From: Arachis hypogaea
Lineage: Eukaryota; Streptophyta; Magnoliopsida; Fabales; Fabaceae
Direction of reading: 5' to 3'
Assembly: GCF_003086295.3 (NCBI RefSeq)
Contig: NC_092046.1
Coordinates: 102,279,363-102,343,362, forward strand
DNA length: 64,000 bases
Shown: piece by piece, positions 44,281-55,633 of the stretch
Layout: every line of letters starts with the position of its first letter
Numbering within the stretch: position 1 is the stretch's first letter
Notes under the pieces: model-generated
The model's database searches: none
What the model was told of the DNA's origin: nothing
What the model saw: the letters and a program-made list of their open reading frames with translations, nothing else
Translations under genes and position numbers: made by a program

Positions 44281-44318
44281 ATAAATGGTTATGGAAAAAT
44301 AAAAAGCTATGCTTTTAC

Positions 44319-44352
44319 CACACCAAACTTAAAATGTTTTCTCGTCCCCGAG
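44319..44352 (-). other. Hairpin plus TTTTAAGTTTGGTGTGG upstream of aORF (element F)
   Basis: On the minus strand CTCG-GGGA-CGAG (44352-44341) is followed by CATTTTAAGTTTGGTGTGG. Flanked upstream by a pyrimidine-rich tract on the minus strand (44350-44470). Confidence 0.65.
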
Positions 44353-44782
44353 CAAAAGAAAAAAGAAAGTAGTAGAAGAAGAAGAAGAATAGAGGAGATG
44401 GAGGGAGAGGGGTGTGTATTCGGCCAAGGGTAAGAAGAAAGGGTTGTGTTGTGTGAAAATGAAGAAGGAAAGAGGGGTTTATATAGGGGTGTGATGGGAT
44501 TTAGGGTTCGGCCATTAGGGTTGGGTTTGGAAGGGAAAATAGTTTGAATTTTGAAGGTAGGGGGGTTTATGGGGAAGAGAGGATGGATGTGACTGGTGAA
44601 GAGGTGATGGGAAAGAGTGATTTAGGTGATTGGTGAAGGGTATTTGGGGAAGAGAGTTGTGAAAAGGTGTAAAGAGGGGAGAAGAAGATGTGGGGATCCT
44701 GTGGGATCCACAGATCAAGTGGGGTCAAGGACTTAACATTCCTGCTCCAGTTAGGCGTGTAAAACGCCCTTGCTGTGCAATC

Positions 44783-44956
44783 CTGGCGTTTAACGCCAGA
44801 TTGCTGCTTGTTTCTGGCGTTAAACGCCCAAATGTAGCCTGTTTCTGGCGTTTAACGCCAGGCATATGCTTGTTTCTGGCATTAAACGCCAGCTTGGTGC
44901 CTGTTTCTGGCGTTAAACGCCAGACAGATGCTTATTTCTGGCGTTTAAATGCCAGA
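44783..44956 (-). repeat. CTGGCGTTTAACGCCAG array, element F 3' spacer
   Basis: Six palindromic units of about 30 bp in the same relative position as in D and E. Confidence 0.88.
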
Positions 44957-45100
44957 CTGCTCTCCTCCAGGGTGTGCTATTTTCAATGCTATTTTTCATT
45001 TTGTTTTTGATTTTCAGTAGTTTTTGTGACTCCACATGATCATCAACCTAATAAAACACGAAATAACAAAAGGAAAATAAAATAGATATAATTAAATAAC

Positions 45101-45147
45101 ATTGGGTTGCCTCCCAATAAGCACTTCTTTAACATCAATAGCTTGAC
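45101..45147 (-). other. Conserved post-gag/pol hairpin module (element F)
   Basis: Minus strand: GTCAAGCTATTGAT, AAGTGCTT, then ATTGGG-AGGCAA-CCCAAT. Relative to D, the G-T closing pair of the third stem is A-T here. Confidence 0.78.
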
Positions 45148-45166
45148 AGTGAGCTCTCATGGAGCC

Positions 45167-46657
45167 TCACAGATGTTCAGAGCATTGTTGGAACCTCCCA
45201 ACACCAAACTTAGAGTTTGAATGTGGTGGTTCAACACCAAACTTAGAGTTTGGTTGTGGCCTCCCAACACCAAACTTAGAGTTTGACTGTGGGGGCTTTG
45301 GTTGACTCTGCAGTGAGAGAAGCTTTTCATGCTTCCTCTCCATGGTTACATAAGGAGATCCTTGAGTTTTAAACACAAGGTTGTCCTCATTCAGTTGAAG
45401 GACTAATTCTCCTCTGTCCACATCAATCACAGCTCTTGCTGTGGCTAGGAAGGGTCTTCCAAGGATGATGGATTCATCCTCTTCCTTCCCAGTGTCTAGG
45501 ATTATGAAATCAGCAGGGATGTAAAGACCTTCAACCTTTACTAACACGTCCTCTACTTGTCCATAAGCCTGTTTTCTTGAGTTGTCTGCCATATCTAATG
45601 AGATTCTAGCAGCTTGCACCTCAAAGATCCCAAGTTTCTCCATTACAAAGAGTGACATTAAATTTATTCTTGACCCCAGGTCACACAGAGCCTTCTCAAA
45701 GGTCATGGTGCCTATGGTACAGGGTATTAAGAATTTACCAAGATCCTGTTTCTTTTGAGGTAATTTCTGCCTATCTAATGCATTCAGTTCATTGGTGAGC
45801 AAGGGAGGTTCATCTTCCCAAGTCTCATTACCAAATAATTTGGCATTCAGCTTCATGATTGCACCAAGGTACTTAACAACTTGCTCTTTAGTAATGTCTT
45901 CATCCTCTTCAGAGGAAGAATACTCATCAGAGCTCATGAAGGGCAGAAGGAGGTTCAATGGAATCTCTATGGTCTCTAGATGAGCCTCAGATTCCTTTGG
46001 TTCCTCAAAGGGGAACTCCTTATTGGTCACTAGCCATCCTAGGAGGTCTTCCTCACTAGGATTCACGTCCTCCTCTTCCCTTGTAGGTTCGGCCATGATG
46101 GTCAAATCAATGGCCTTGCACTCTCTCTTTGGATTCTCTTCTGTATTGCTTGGGAGAGTACTAGGAGGAGTTTCAGTGACTCTTTTACTCAGCTGGCCCA
46201 CTTGTGCCTCCAAATTTCTAATGAAGGACCTTGTTTCATTCATGAAACTCACAGTAGCCTTAGATAGATCAGAGACTATATTTGCTAAGCTAGATGGATT
46301 CTGCTCAGAATTCTCTGTCTTTTGCTGAGTGGATGATGGAAAAGGCTTGCTATTGCTAAGCCTGTTTCTTCCACCATTATTAAAGCCTTGTTGAGGCTTT
46401 TGTTGATCCTTCCATGAGAAATTTGGATGATTTCTCCATGAGGGATTATAGGTGTTTCCATAGGGTTCACCCATGTAATTCACCTCTGCTATTGTAGGGT
46501 TCACAGGATCATAAGTTTCTTCTTCAAAAGAGGCCTCTTTAGTACTGTTGGATGATTCCTTCAATCCATTCAGACTTTGAGAGATCATATTGACTTGCTG
46601 AGTCAAAATTTTATTCTAAGCCAATATGGCATTCAGAGTATCAATTTTAAGAACTCC
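45167..46657 (-). pseudogene. gag C-terminus/retropepsin of element F (second part)
   Basis: Continues gag after the G insertion. TAG near 46617 replaces a Gln codon of E; then open from 46606 to the stop at 45167. Trp/Asn-rich NPSWRNHPNFSWKDQ in place of a zinc knuckle; QVGQLSKRVTE coil; acidic linker; retropepsin ALCDLGSRINLM and ILGRPFLATARAVIDV; tail with three NSKFGV repeats. The Gly/Ala after DLG.. is Arg-bearing here, so activity is doubtful. Confidence 0.9.
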
Positions 46658-49081
46658 TGATGCACGGAAAACTTGTCTCACAACAAATTCCCTTCGGCAA
46701 GTGTACCGAATTTGTCGTCAAGTAAAAACTCACAATAGAGTGAGGTCAAATCCCACAAGGATTGATTGATCAAGCAACTTTAATTAGAGGACTGTTCTAG
46801 TTGAGCGAATCCAGAATTTGAGTTGAGAATTGCAGAAAACAAAATGGCGGGAAGGTAATTGACAGGAAAGTAAATGCTAGAATTATAGATCTGAAAGTAA
46901 ATGTCGGAAGGTAAATTGCAGAATTGTAAATGGGAATGGGGGAATTGCTCATTAAAGTAAATAACAGAAATTAAAGAGAATGGGTAAGATCAGAAATGGG
47001 AAGTTCATTGGGCTTAGGAGATGTTGCATTCTCCGGATCAATTTAATTTTCATCTCTTCCTTAATCAATGCACTCATTGATCTCCTTGGCAATCTTAAGT
47101 GATTGAATTACAATTTCTTGTAATTCAATCTCTCAAATCTTGATCAATAGCCAATTCCTTGGTCAATTGCTCATGAGAAGAGATGAAGTATGGTCACTGA
47201 TTATACCATATGCATTTCCCAAACCAAGTGTTGAGAGGATTATAGTCACATATCCATCAAAACCCAATTTGGTCTAGCATGAGAAAGCATTTCTAGCTTG
47301 ATCTCTTCATTCCTCTTTCAAGGTTCAGAAGAGATCCAAGTATAAATAGCTTCTTTTTCAAGATAACTACTCAATTGGATGAAGATCAAAAGCTTTCAAG
47401 TAAAATCAAGAGAAAAGATAGAAGAAGAATAATGAAAACTAGTATTGATCCATCAAATTACAACAGAGCTCCCTAACCCAATGACAGGGGTTTAGTTGTT
47501 CATAGCTCTGGAAAATAAAAACAAAGATGGAGAATACGTGATGAAAACTTAGAAGTGCAGAGAAAGTAAAATACAGAGAGTATTTCTATGCTAAGAGTCT
47601 CCCTGTAATTTCCAACTCTCAAAATATTTCAAAGATACTCCTATATATACTACTCTTCTGTTCTTCTAGTTGATTCTTCAAGTCTTGGGCCTTTGGATCT
47701 TGAGTTGGAAGCAGTTCTCTTCTTCATTGGGCTTAGCTTTTACTTGCAGAGAGAAAGTATGAAGTGGGCAGGGGCTTTGGCTCAGGAAGTTAGTGGTGTT
47801 AACGTTCAGTGAAAATATGGGTTCGAGAACGTTAGTGACAATCACCTTTTTTACTAACGTTCCTCACCAAAGTTAAAGGCCACGTTAACCTCAACGTTAG
47901 TGGCACAAACGTTGCCACTAACATTTCCACTATGTCCTTCGCACACGTTATTGGGACTCAACTTTCCCAATAACTTTGAGAAGCCTCCCCCTTCCCTACG
48001 TTAGAGCCCACGTTAACTTAGTTAACGTGGCTCTTTTAACGTAGGCTCGCCATCCTTCGAGAACGTTAGTGACACTTACCATTGTCACTAACGTTCCAAA
48101 TTGCCCCTATTTTCCACATTAGAGTCCACGTTAACTAGGTTAACGTGGCTTCTAATGTGGCCTTGCTAGCCATCTCCAACGTTAGTGACAAAGTTAAGTG
48201 TCACTAACGTTGGCTCATCCTTCCCTTATCCACGTTAGCTTCCACGTTAACTAAGTTAACGTGGCTCATGGTGGCATGTGTGGTTCCTTCCAACGTTAGT
48301 GACAATGTTGGGTGTCACTAACGTTGGCGATCACCTTCTTTCTTCACGTTAGCTTCCACGTTAACTAGGTTAACGTGGGAGTCAACGTGGCTCATTGGGG
48401 GCTTGTGTTCTTCCAACGTTAGTGACAATGTTGGGTGTCACTAACGTTGTCGACCACTTTGTTCCTTCACGTTAGCTTCCATGTTAACTAGGTTAACGTG
48501 GGAGTTAACGTGGCTTAATGTGCTTTGGCCAACGTTAGTGACAATGTTGAGTGTCACTAACGTTGGCTCCCCCCCTTCCTTCTTAACGTTAGAGGCCATG
48601 TTAACTAGGTTAACGTGGACTCTAACGTGGCCACTCATGATCTTGGTTCAACGTTAGTGATAATGTTAAGTGTCACTAATGTTGGCTCAATTTCTTAACG
48701 TGGGCAATGATGGCTTCGAGAGCATTATTGGCAATCACTTTTCTCATTAACTTTGCAAGTTACTCCCATTCCACGTTAGTGTTAACGTTAGTGCAACTAA
48801 CGTAGCCACTCATGTGGTTCTTCTTTGCTTCCTTTGTCCTGAAATTAAGCAATAAAGTGCATCAAAGTTCTAGTCCAAGTCATGGGAAATGCAACGTCCA
48901 ATTTGTCCTTAAATTCATGCAAAATCCTCATGAAATCCTGTAAAATGCACAATGTATGCTTGAATCAAGATGTAAGTGAATATCTACCCAAAACTAGCTT
49001 ATTTCCTAAGGAAATGCATGAAACTATCCTAAAAACAGTAAAGAAAAGGTCAGTGAAACTGGCCAAAATGCCCTGGTATCA
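46658..49081 (-). repeat. 3' LTR of element G (2424 bp)
   Basis: Minus orientation: TGATACCAGGG (49081 inward) to CCGTGCATCA (46658). TATA-like TATATATAG near 47641-47650; AGGGAGCTCTGTTGT with an upstream hairpin at 47461-47494; palindromic array 47800-48805 in U3. Confidence 0.93.
47800..48805 (-). repeat. AACGTTAGTGAC / CACGTTAACnnGGTTAACGTG palindromic array (3' LTR G)
   Basis: About eight irregular units of 100-130 bp alternate two inverted repeats: AACGTTAGTGAC...GTCACTAACGTT and CCACGTTAACTAGGTTAACGTGG. Unit sequences between are unrelated host-like filler. The minus-strand ORF 48441-48638 only translates the array. Confidence 0.9.
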
Positions 49082-49117
49082 CAACACCAAACTTAAAGCT
49101 TGCTTGTCCCAAGCAAG
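49082..49117 (-). promoter_or_regulatory. Hairpin plus AAGTTTGGTGTTG plus-strand primer (element G)
   Basis: Minus strand: CTTGCTTGGGACAAGCAAG stem-loop, then CTTTAAGTTTGGTGTTG directly before the LTR. Same layout as A and E although the families differ. Confidence 0.75.
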
Positions 49118-50175
49118 TTCTGGAACAAGAGAATGATGAAAGAAATGCCAAGAGACATGAGTCATTCTTGTAGAAGTCATGTCCTGGTTTTATGGTGGTT
49201 TCATGCATAGCAACGTAGGCTCATTCCTGGCTTTCAGAACTTTATCATGTCCTAGAATACTCACTTGTTATTGCATCCCATGAGACTTTTATTCATTGAT
49301 CCTTTTGTTGTTATTTAAGGGCTTATTTTTGTTCTTAAGCTAAGTGCTCTGTAAGGGGGCAACTCTTTAAAATAAGCTTTCAGCCAACACTCCCGAACCA
49401 GTTGGTTCAAGGTGCTAGGTGTTGAAGCACCCCTAAGGACTTACTTGCTCAAGTCTCTCCCCCATACATACACACCATAGGCACATAGTTTATTTATTTT
49501 CTTTTCTTGAGACCTTGGTGTCCAGTACCTCTTTGGGTTACTAAAAGCTCTGTGGTGAGGGTTACTCTTGATAGTGGACTTTCAGCTGATAATCCTGGGT
49601 TAGTTAACCCAAGTTACCAAGTGATAAGGCACCCCTAAGAGCTTATTCATCCAAGTAGATCCCTCACACAGGAGCACCACAGACACATGCTTCAAGATTA
49701 AAACCATTGGTGCCTAGCCTTATTGCTTACTATTTTTCTTTTATTCCTCAACTTTGATTGTTCTTTCCCTTTTTCTTATTAGGATCTTCTTATTTATCTA
49801 GTCTCATGGGGTGTGTCTCAAGCATAGTATTCATGACAAATAGTTGTCTTCCCACCTTATGGTTGAACCAACTTAGCTAACTTATGACCACACCACAAAC
49901 TCATGGACTTACTCCCTAGTATGAACTCCACTCTGGTCTTTTGAAAACAATCATTCTCTTTTCATTTGATTCAAAAGGGACAAGCATACAAGTAAGTAAA
50001 GAAATGATGCAGTGACATAGAGACTAGCACACAGAGACCTCTTCAACACACAAACTAAAAAAAACAGAATTTAAAAAGGTTTAAACTAATCATGGAAGCA
50101 AGTTCTATTTCATACAAGATCTTCCTTATTTAAAACTTAGAACAAGATGGACCAAAGAAAGAACTCCACCACCTT
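49118..50175 (-). other. 3' untranslated region of element G
   Basis: No gene. Two similar blocks (about 49345-49480 and 49545-49690) share AGCTCT-GG..AACTC and AAGGCACCCCTAAG..CTTA motifs, a tandem-duplication remnant. No recognised ORF. Confidence 0.6.
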
Positions 50176-51640
50176 TTACTCTTGTGGATGTCCATGCTTT
50201 CCTCCTTGTTTGTCTTCTTTGTGTCCTCTTGCATTCCCTCTCATCCGTGCCAATCTTGCTTGCTTCCAATCTTCATACCTTGTGATTCCTGGATGTAATA
50301 TAGGCAGTTGTCCTACCAAGTAACCGAGCCTGGCTTGAGTATTTATATAATGCCCAGTCTCGCTCATGTAAACTCTTTCTGCGAATGCCCTTTGCTCGTC
50401 CAATAGTTCTGCCTATTCTATTTGTCTTCGATGCATCTCATGTATATGTGCACCTTGATGTGCTTGGATGTTGATTAGCCTCTGGATGGATTCTTGTTGC
50501 TCATTTTGCCTTTGTTCTATCCTGTGAAATGTTTCATTCTATTGTTGTCCTTGACTCAGTTCTTGATCCATCTTTTGCTTTTGCCAATCCCCTTGTTGAG
50601 TCATCCATCTTGAGAGTGACTCCTCTTGTTGCCCCATCATCTGTAGTTGAAGTTCTCTCTGTGCTCCTTGGCTCTCCAAATATTGTTGAGATAGTCCACT
50701 AATGGCCTCCTGCAATTGATGCATATCCAAAGTGGTTGGTGCTTGCCCTTCTACGGCTTGTCCTTCTACTACTTGAGGGGCTGTCCTCTTCCTTTGCTTC
50801 CGTTGAGGTAGGGGGGATGCAGTGGCATGCATTCGTTGAACGGTTATTGGAATGCCCTCTTTTATCCATACGGGGTCCTCATCTTCAAACACTACCCCAG
50901 CTTTCTTGCACAGTCGGTAAATAGTGCTGGGGTAACCTAACGTTCCTCTTGAGTCACTTTTCTCTGCCATTTTTCTAATGCCTTCTGCTATGAGTTCATG
51001 AACCTTGATTTCTCCTCCTTTGAGTATACTGTGTACCAGTGTGGCTCTCTTGAGATTCACCTCCGAGTTGTTCGCTGCTGGGAGGATAGACCTCCTTACA
51101 ATCTCGAACCATCCCTTTGCTTCCGGAGTAAGATCTGCTCTCTTGATGAACCTTGGTCTCCTATCTGCATATCTTTCCCTGTCAGCTCCTGGTACACAAA
51201 TGTCTTGCATAATCTGATCATGATTAGGGTTGTTGTCCATCCTTGACTGATAACTCTCTTCTTCAAACGGTATAGACCGCAGTTTTAATGCCTTCATGAC
51301 ACTCATGGGGCCAAAATCCACAATCTTTCCTCTCACAAAGCTTGTATATGACTCATCTGCCTTATCATAACGGACCGCATTTGCATAAAACTCTCTTATA
51401 AGATTTGCATTCACCTTAATGACCAGATCAGTGAGGAGCTCCCATCTTCTCTTTTCTACCTTCATTGTAATTTCGGGACACTCAGTTTTCCTAACTTGAA
51501 ATCCTAGCTCATAAATGATTTCTTTATCAATCATCCACCCGTATTGCAAGCATGATGCAAGCTTCTGAATCTCTTTTCATCATACGGGTGTTGCTCCATA
51601 GGTTCCTTCCCCTTCCTTCTTTTAGAGCTTGAAGATGCCA
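50176..51640 (-). pseudogene. Accessory ORF of element G (plant transposon protein domain plus coiled coil)
   Basis: Starts ATG 51640-51638 (MASSSSKRRKGKEPMEQ, basic). A frameshift near 51540 leads into 51549-50539 (IIYELGFQVRKTECPEI onward), stop TAG at 50539; the frame stays open apart from one more TAG near 50415 and ends at 50176. The domain pattern matches F: RRWELLTDLV, REFYANAV, FVRGKIVDF, GWFEIVRRSILP, YRLCKKAGVV. The second half is Gln-rich and coiled-coil-like. Total about 488 codons. With one frameshift and two amber codons it is unlikely to be made intact, although gag-protease of the same copy is open. Confidence 0.85.
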
Positions 51641-52466
51641 TGATTGAGGGTTAATGTATGGAGTTGGCAAGGGTGTGGAGACTTTTGGTTGTTTAGGGTT
51701 GAGTGCAATGAAGGTGGTGAGGGAGAATGTGTTTAAATGGTTAGGAAATGCTTTGCTCCGAAATGGATAGGTGTGAAGAGTGGACGTAGAGTGTGGAGCT
51801 AGGGTACGGATCAAGGATCACTTTTATAGAAAGGTTGTGAGTGAATGGAGGGTGTGGATTGATGGAGTGGTTGTTTGATGGACGGTTGGGGTTGTGCATG
51901 TAGAAAGGACAAGGATCATCACTTTATGATGGAGATTGCTCGGTCTTCAAGGGTCCCATTTTTTTTTCAATGTTGCATGGCAACATTTTCCAATGACTTC
52001 CCCTTTTAGAACAAGTGTATAGTCCTTCCTTTTGTGGTGTCCAAACCTTCTTCCTTTAATTGTCCAATCTATCTCTTTCAATGCTCCTTTCCTTTCCCTA
52101 TAAAGATCAAATAAGAAAAGTAAGAAATATCATAAAAAAAAATCAATTTAGATTTTTACGGCTAAAATAATAAAGAGAAGAAAATATTAGATTGTTTATT
52201 CATGAACTCCAACTAACTAACTAACTGTGTATCCCTTCATGCATTTTGGTGGCACCATGGGGTGACACCAAACTTAGTTTGAAGCATTATGATGAAAAGT
52301 TCTGTTCAAAGCTCCAAGACTAGAATGCTCTCTGTTGCATTCATGCTTTCTTGGTATGCTTTGAACACCAAACCTGTTCTTCACTATATACTGCAATATA
52401 AGGACTTCACCAAGTTTGGGTTGGAATTTATGAATATTGACTTATTCACTAGTAAAAGCTAATAAA
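51641..52466 (-). other. Spacer between hairpin module and aORF of element G
   Basis: No gene. Contains AAACTAAGTTTGGTGTCACC (minus strand, about 52280-52260) and AT-rich filler; no palindromic array here, unlike D, E, F and H, whose arrays sit in this interval. Confidence 0.55.
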
Positions 52467-52515
52467 ACATAGGTTGCCTCCCATGAAGCACTTCTTTAGC
52501 GTCACTAGCTTGACG
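52467..52515 (-). other. Conserved post-gag/pol hairpin module (element G)
   Basis: Minus strand: CGTCA-AGCTAG-TGACG, AAGTGCTT, then CATGGG-AGGCAA-CCTATG (one G-T pair). Confidence 0.8.
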
Positions 52516-52600
52516 TTTCTCCTTCATCAGGGTGGTTGATAATGCTTCAAGTCTTCCCCTCTTGCCTTGGACTTATATCCATTGGTTGTATCAATGATCT

Positions 52601-55351
52601 CTACATGTTCCAAGGAAAGAACTCTGTTGATAGTGAAGACCTTAGGTAACTGAGATGGTACAGTGGGGAGATTAGGGGGATATCTGGGAAGTAAGCTGAA
52701 ATCACTTTATCTCCTGGAGAGAGGCCTTCCGTAGGGATCTTCTTGTTCCTCCACCCCCTTGGTACCTTCTTCTTTGTCCCTTTTGATGCTTCCCTGTTCT
52801 TGGCGACTTCTTCTTTTAAGTGAATTTTGTTGTTGTCTTCACATGCCTCTGGTGGTTTAGGTTCCTCCAGCTTCTCCTTGAGCTGTGACGATTGCTGTTT
52901 GCCTTGTTCATCATTCAGTGGGGTTCTCAGATGTGTTGGTAGTGCCTCAGTTCTTGTTTCCTCTGTCAGCATCCCGTTATGATCATTGCTTGGTTCTTTG
53001 TTTTCTTGGTCAGTTTCTTGGGAGAGTTTAAAGACATTGAAGCTGAGTTGTTCATCATGGATCCTCAATATTAGCTCATCTCGCTCCATGTTTATGAGTG
53101 CTCTGGCTGTAGCTAGGAATGGTCTTCCCAATATGATTGGGTGAGTGTGACTTTCTTCCATGTCCAAGATGACAAAGTCTGTGGGAAGAAAGTATTTCCC
53201 CACCTTTAACAACACGTTTTCCACCACCCCTCTTGCTTGTTTTTGAGTTTTATCAGCCAGCCTGATGACTACATCTGTGGGCAATATCTCATTGATCTGC
53301 AGCCTCTTCACCAGGGATAGAGGAATTAAGTTGATGCTTGCTCCCAAATCGCAGAGTGCTCTATCAAACATTGTTTCTCCTATGGCACAGGGGACATGAA
53401 AACTCCCTGGATCTTTTCTTTTTGTAGGCAACTGCGGTTGAATGAGGGCACTGCACTCCTTGTTCATCACTATAGTTTGGCCTCCCTTGAGTGAGCTTTT
53501 CCTGGGAAGCAACTCCTTCATGTACTTGATGAATGCAGGTATTTGTTGGATAGTCTTGATGAATGGTATGTTCACATGCAGAGATGCAAATAAGTCAAGA
53601 AATCTTGAGTATATTCTCCTCTCCACAGCTCCCTTGAGCAGTTGGGGAAAAGGTGCATAGAGTCTCAGCAACTCCTGTTTTGAGATTTCTGGTTCTTGGT
53701 AATCTTTTTCCACCTCCTCTACTGAGGTATCTTTAGGTTGTTTTGACAGCTTGCTTGGCTTGTCCTCAGTCTCCTTATCACTTATAGTGACCATCTTGCA
53801 ATCTTCCCATCTTACCTTCTTTGTTTCACCTCTCGGATTCTTCTCTGTGTCACTTGGAAATCCATCTGTGGGTTTGGGAATTTGCTCAGAGAGATATCCT
53901 ACTTGAGATTCCAACCTCTTGATTGTGTGTCCCTGGTTCTTGAAACTGGCTCGCACTTCCTCCTTGAAGACCTTGCTGTCTTGAATCTCCTTGCTTAGGC
54001 CTTCAAGTAGATTCTCAATCCTTGAGATTCTTTCATCAAATGATGACAGGTCAGGCTGAGTAAGGTTATTCTGGCCTTGATATGAATGTGGGGATGTGTT
54101 GTTATGGGGGTGTTGATATGGTCTAGGTGTGAAGTGTTGGGTGGCTGCATTGTTTGGATTTGGGCGTCTTTGATTAAGGCTTTGGTCTTGTTGATTTCTC
54201 CACCCAAAGTTTGGGTGATTCCTCCATCCAGGGTTGTAGGTCTTGGAGTATGGATCATGGTTTTGCCTAGGTGAATTCCCAATGTAGTTGGCTTGCTCCT
54301 GACTACCCTCTGCTTTTTCATTCACTCCTTCTTGGGTTGTTGATGAAGTGGAGACTGCTGCTACTTGGTTCCTCTCCATCTTCTTGGTGAGGTCAGCCAG
54401 CTGCTGGGTAATGAGCTTGTTTTGGGCCAGCAGAGCATCTACATTGTTTAGCTCCATTACTCCTCTTGTGTTCCCTCTTTCGGAAGCATAGAAGTAGTCG
54501 TTCTCTGCTACTGTTTCAATGACATCTATGGCTTCCTTAATAGTCTTCTTCTTGTTCAAAGATCCTCCGGATGAATGGTCTACGGCCTTCTTTGACTCAT
54601 AAGAGAGCCCTTCATAGAAAATGTGCAGCTGCACCCATTCGTTGAACATATCTGGTGGGCACCTCCTTGTTAAGTCTTTAAACCTCTCCCATGCTTCATA
54701 TAGAGTCTCACTATCTTGTTGCCTAAAAATTTGGACCTCAGCTCTCAGCCTATTGATTCGTTGAGGAGGGTAAAATATTGCTAAGAATTTGTTCACCACG
54801 TCTTCCCAAGTTGTCAAGCTCTCCCTTGGGAAAGACTCCAGCCACTTAGCTGCCTTATCCCTGAGTGAGAATGGAAATAAGAGCAGTCTATAGGCGTCAG
54901 GATGAACACCATTAGACTTCACTGTGTCACATATTCTCAGGAAGGTGGTTAGATGTTGATTGGGGTCCTCTTGGACACTCCCTCCGAACGAACACTTGTT
55001 CTGAACAAGGGTGATGAGCTGTGGCTTCAGTTCAAAATTGTTGGCATGGATGGTTGGCTTTTGAATGCTACTTCCACAGTTCCCTGGGTTTGGATTGATG
55101 TAAGAGCCTGAAACTCTTCTATCCTCCCCAGCATGATTTGCTCCACCTCCTCTGCCATGGTTGTGAGCCTCTTCTTCATGATGGTTTTCCATGTTTTCTT
55201 CCATGTTTGGTTCAAAGTATTCCTCAAAGTGTTCCTCCTCTTCTTCACCACCAACTACACATTTTTCTCTTGCTTCCCTCCTTAGTCTAAGGAAGGTTCT
55301 CTCAGGTTCAGAATCAAAGGAAGTTGAAGCCCCACTTCTTCTCCCTGTCAT
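52601..55351 (-). CDS. gag-protease polyprotein of element G, intact
   Basis: Open from MTGRRSGASTSFDSEPER (ATG 55351-55349; seven codons upstream are also open but lie before the conserved start) to the stop at 52601. Gag: FPFSLRDKAAKWLESFPRE, TLYEAWERFKDLTRRCP, LHIFYEGL; no CCHC knuckle, instead NPGWRNHPNFGWRNQ. A coiled coil follows (LSSFDERISRIENLLEGL). Retropepsin: ALCDLGASINLIP active-site loop, DFVILDMEES, IILGRPFLATARALIN. The Lys/Glu-rich end carries GLSPGDKVISAYF, like the integrase GPY/F tail seen in C. No RT or integrase core, so it could supply capsid and protease only. Only undamaged ORF of the window. Confidence 0.93.
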   Translation of the reverse strand: MTGRRSGASTSFDSEPERTFLRLRREAREKCVVGGEEEEEHFEEYFEPNMEENMENHHEEEAHNHGRGGGANHAGEDRRVSGSYINPNPGNCGSSIQKPTIHANNFELKPQLITLVQNKCSFGGSVQEDPNQHLTTFLRICDTVKSNGVHPDAYRLLLFPFSLRDKAAKWLESFPRESLTTWEDVVNKFLAIFYPPQRINRLRAEVQIFRQQDSETLYEAWERFKDLTRRCPPDMFNEWVQLHIFYEGLSYESKKAVDHSSGGSLNKKKTIKEAIDVIETVAENDYFYASERGNTRGVMELNNVDALLAQNKLITQQLADLTKKMERNQVAAVSTSSTTQEGVNEKAEGSQEQANYIGNSPRQNHDPYSKTYNPGWRNHPNFGWRNQQDQSLNQRRPNPNNAATQHFTPRPYQHPHNNTSPHSYQGQNNLTQPDLSSFDERISRIENLLEGLSKEIQDSKVFKEEVRASFKNQGHTIKRLESQVGYLSEQIPKPTDGFPSDTEKNPRGETKKVRWEDCKMVTISDKETEDKPSKLSKQPKDTSVEEVEKDYQEPEISKQELLRLYAPFPQLLKGAVERRIYSRFLDLFASLHVNIPFIKTIQQIPAFIKYMKELLPRKSSLKGGQTIVMNKECSALIQPQLPTKRKDPGSFHVPCAIGETMFDRALCDLGASINLIPLSLVKRLQINEILPTDVVIRLADKTQKQARGVVENVLLKVGKYFLPTDFVILDMEESHTHPIILGRPFLATARALINMERDELILRIHDEQLSFNVFKLSQETDQENKEPSNDHNGMLTEETRTEALPTHLRTPLNDEQGKQQSSQLKEKLEEPKPPEACEDNNKIHLKEEVAKNREASKGTKKKVPRGWRNKKIPTEGLSPGDKVISAYFPDIPLISPLYHLSYLRSSLSTEFFPWNM

Positions 55352-55609
55352 ACAACCAATAAATACAAGCAAAGAGAATAGGTGCAGAAAGTATATCTGT
55401 CAGAATTATTGTTAGTGTGAGTGATGCAATATATCAAACAGTTAGTGGGTTAGTGAGACGAATAGTAAATAACAAAGAAAAAGTAAGGGGGAAGGGAAGA
55501 AGTTATCTAAAACATAAAGTAAATGACTCAAACAGAAATTTAAATCAAACAAAAATAAAATGCTCAATCTAGTTATCCTCCAATCTAATCATTGTTGATG
55601 CACAATCAA
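55352..55609 (-). other. Short leader of element G
   Basis: About 250 bp between PBS and gag ATG, far shorter than the 1.5-1.9 kb leaders of D, E and F. No AAGTTTGGTGT copies seen. Confidence 0.6.
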
Positions 55610-55627
55610 TCCCCGGCAACGGCGCCA
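55610..55627 (-). promoter_or_regulatory. Primer-binding site (tRNA-Asp), element G
   Basis: Minus strand TGGCGCCGTTGCCGGGGA: perfect 18-nt complement of plant tRNA-Asp(GTC) with CCA, 6 nt after the LTR end. Confidence 0.93.
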
Positions 55628-55633
55628 TAAACT

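Noticed and set aside
47800..48805. Possible CRISPR or satellite array
   Set aside because: Present in both LTRs of element G with the same layout, so it is LTR sequence rather than an independent array.
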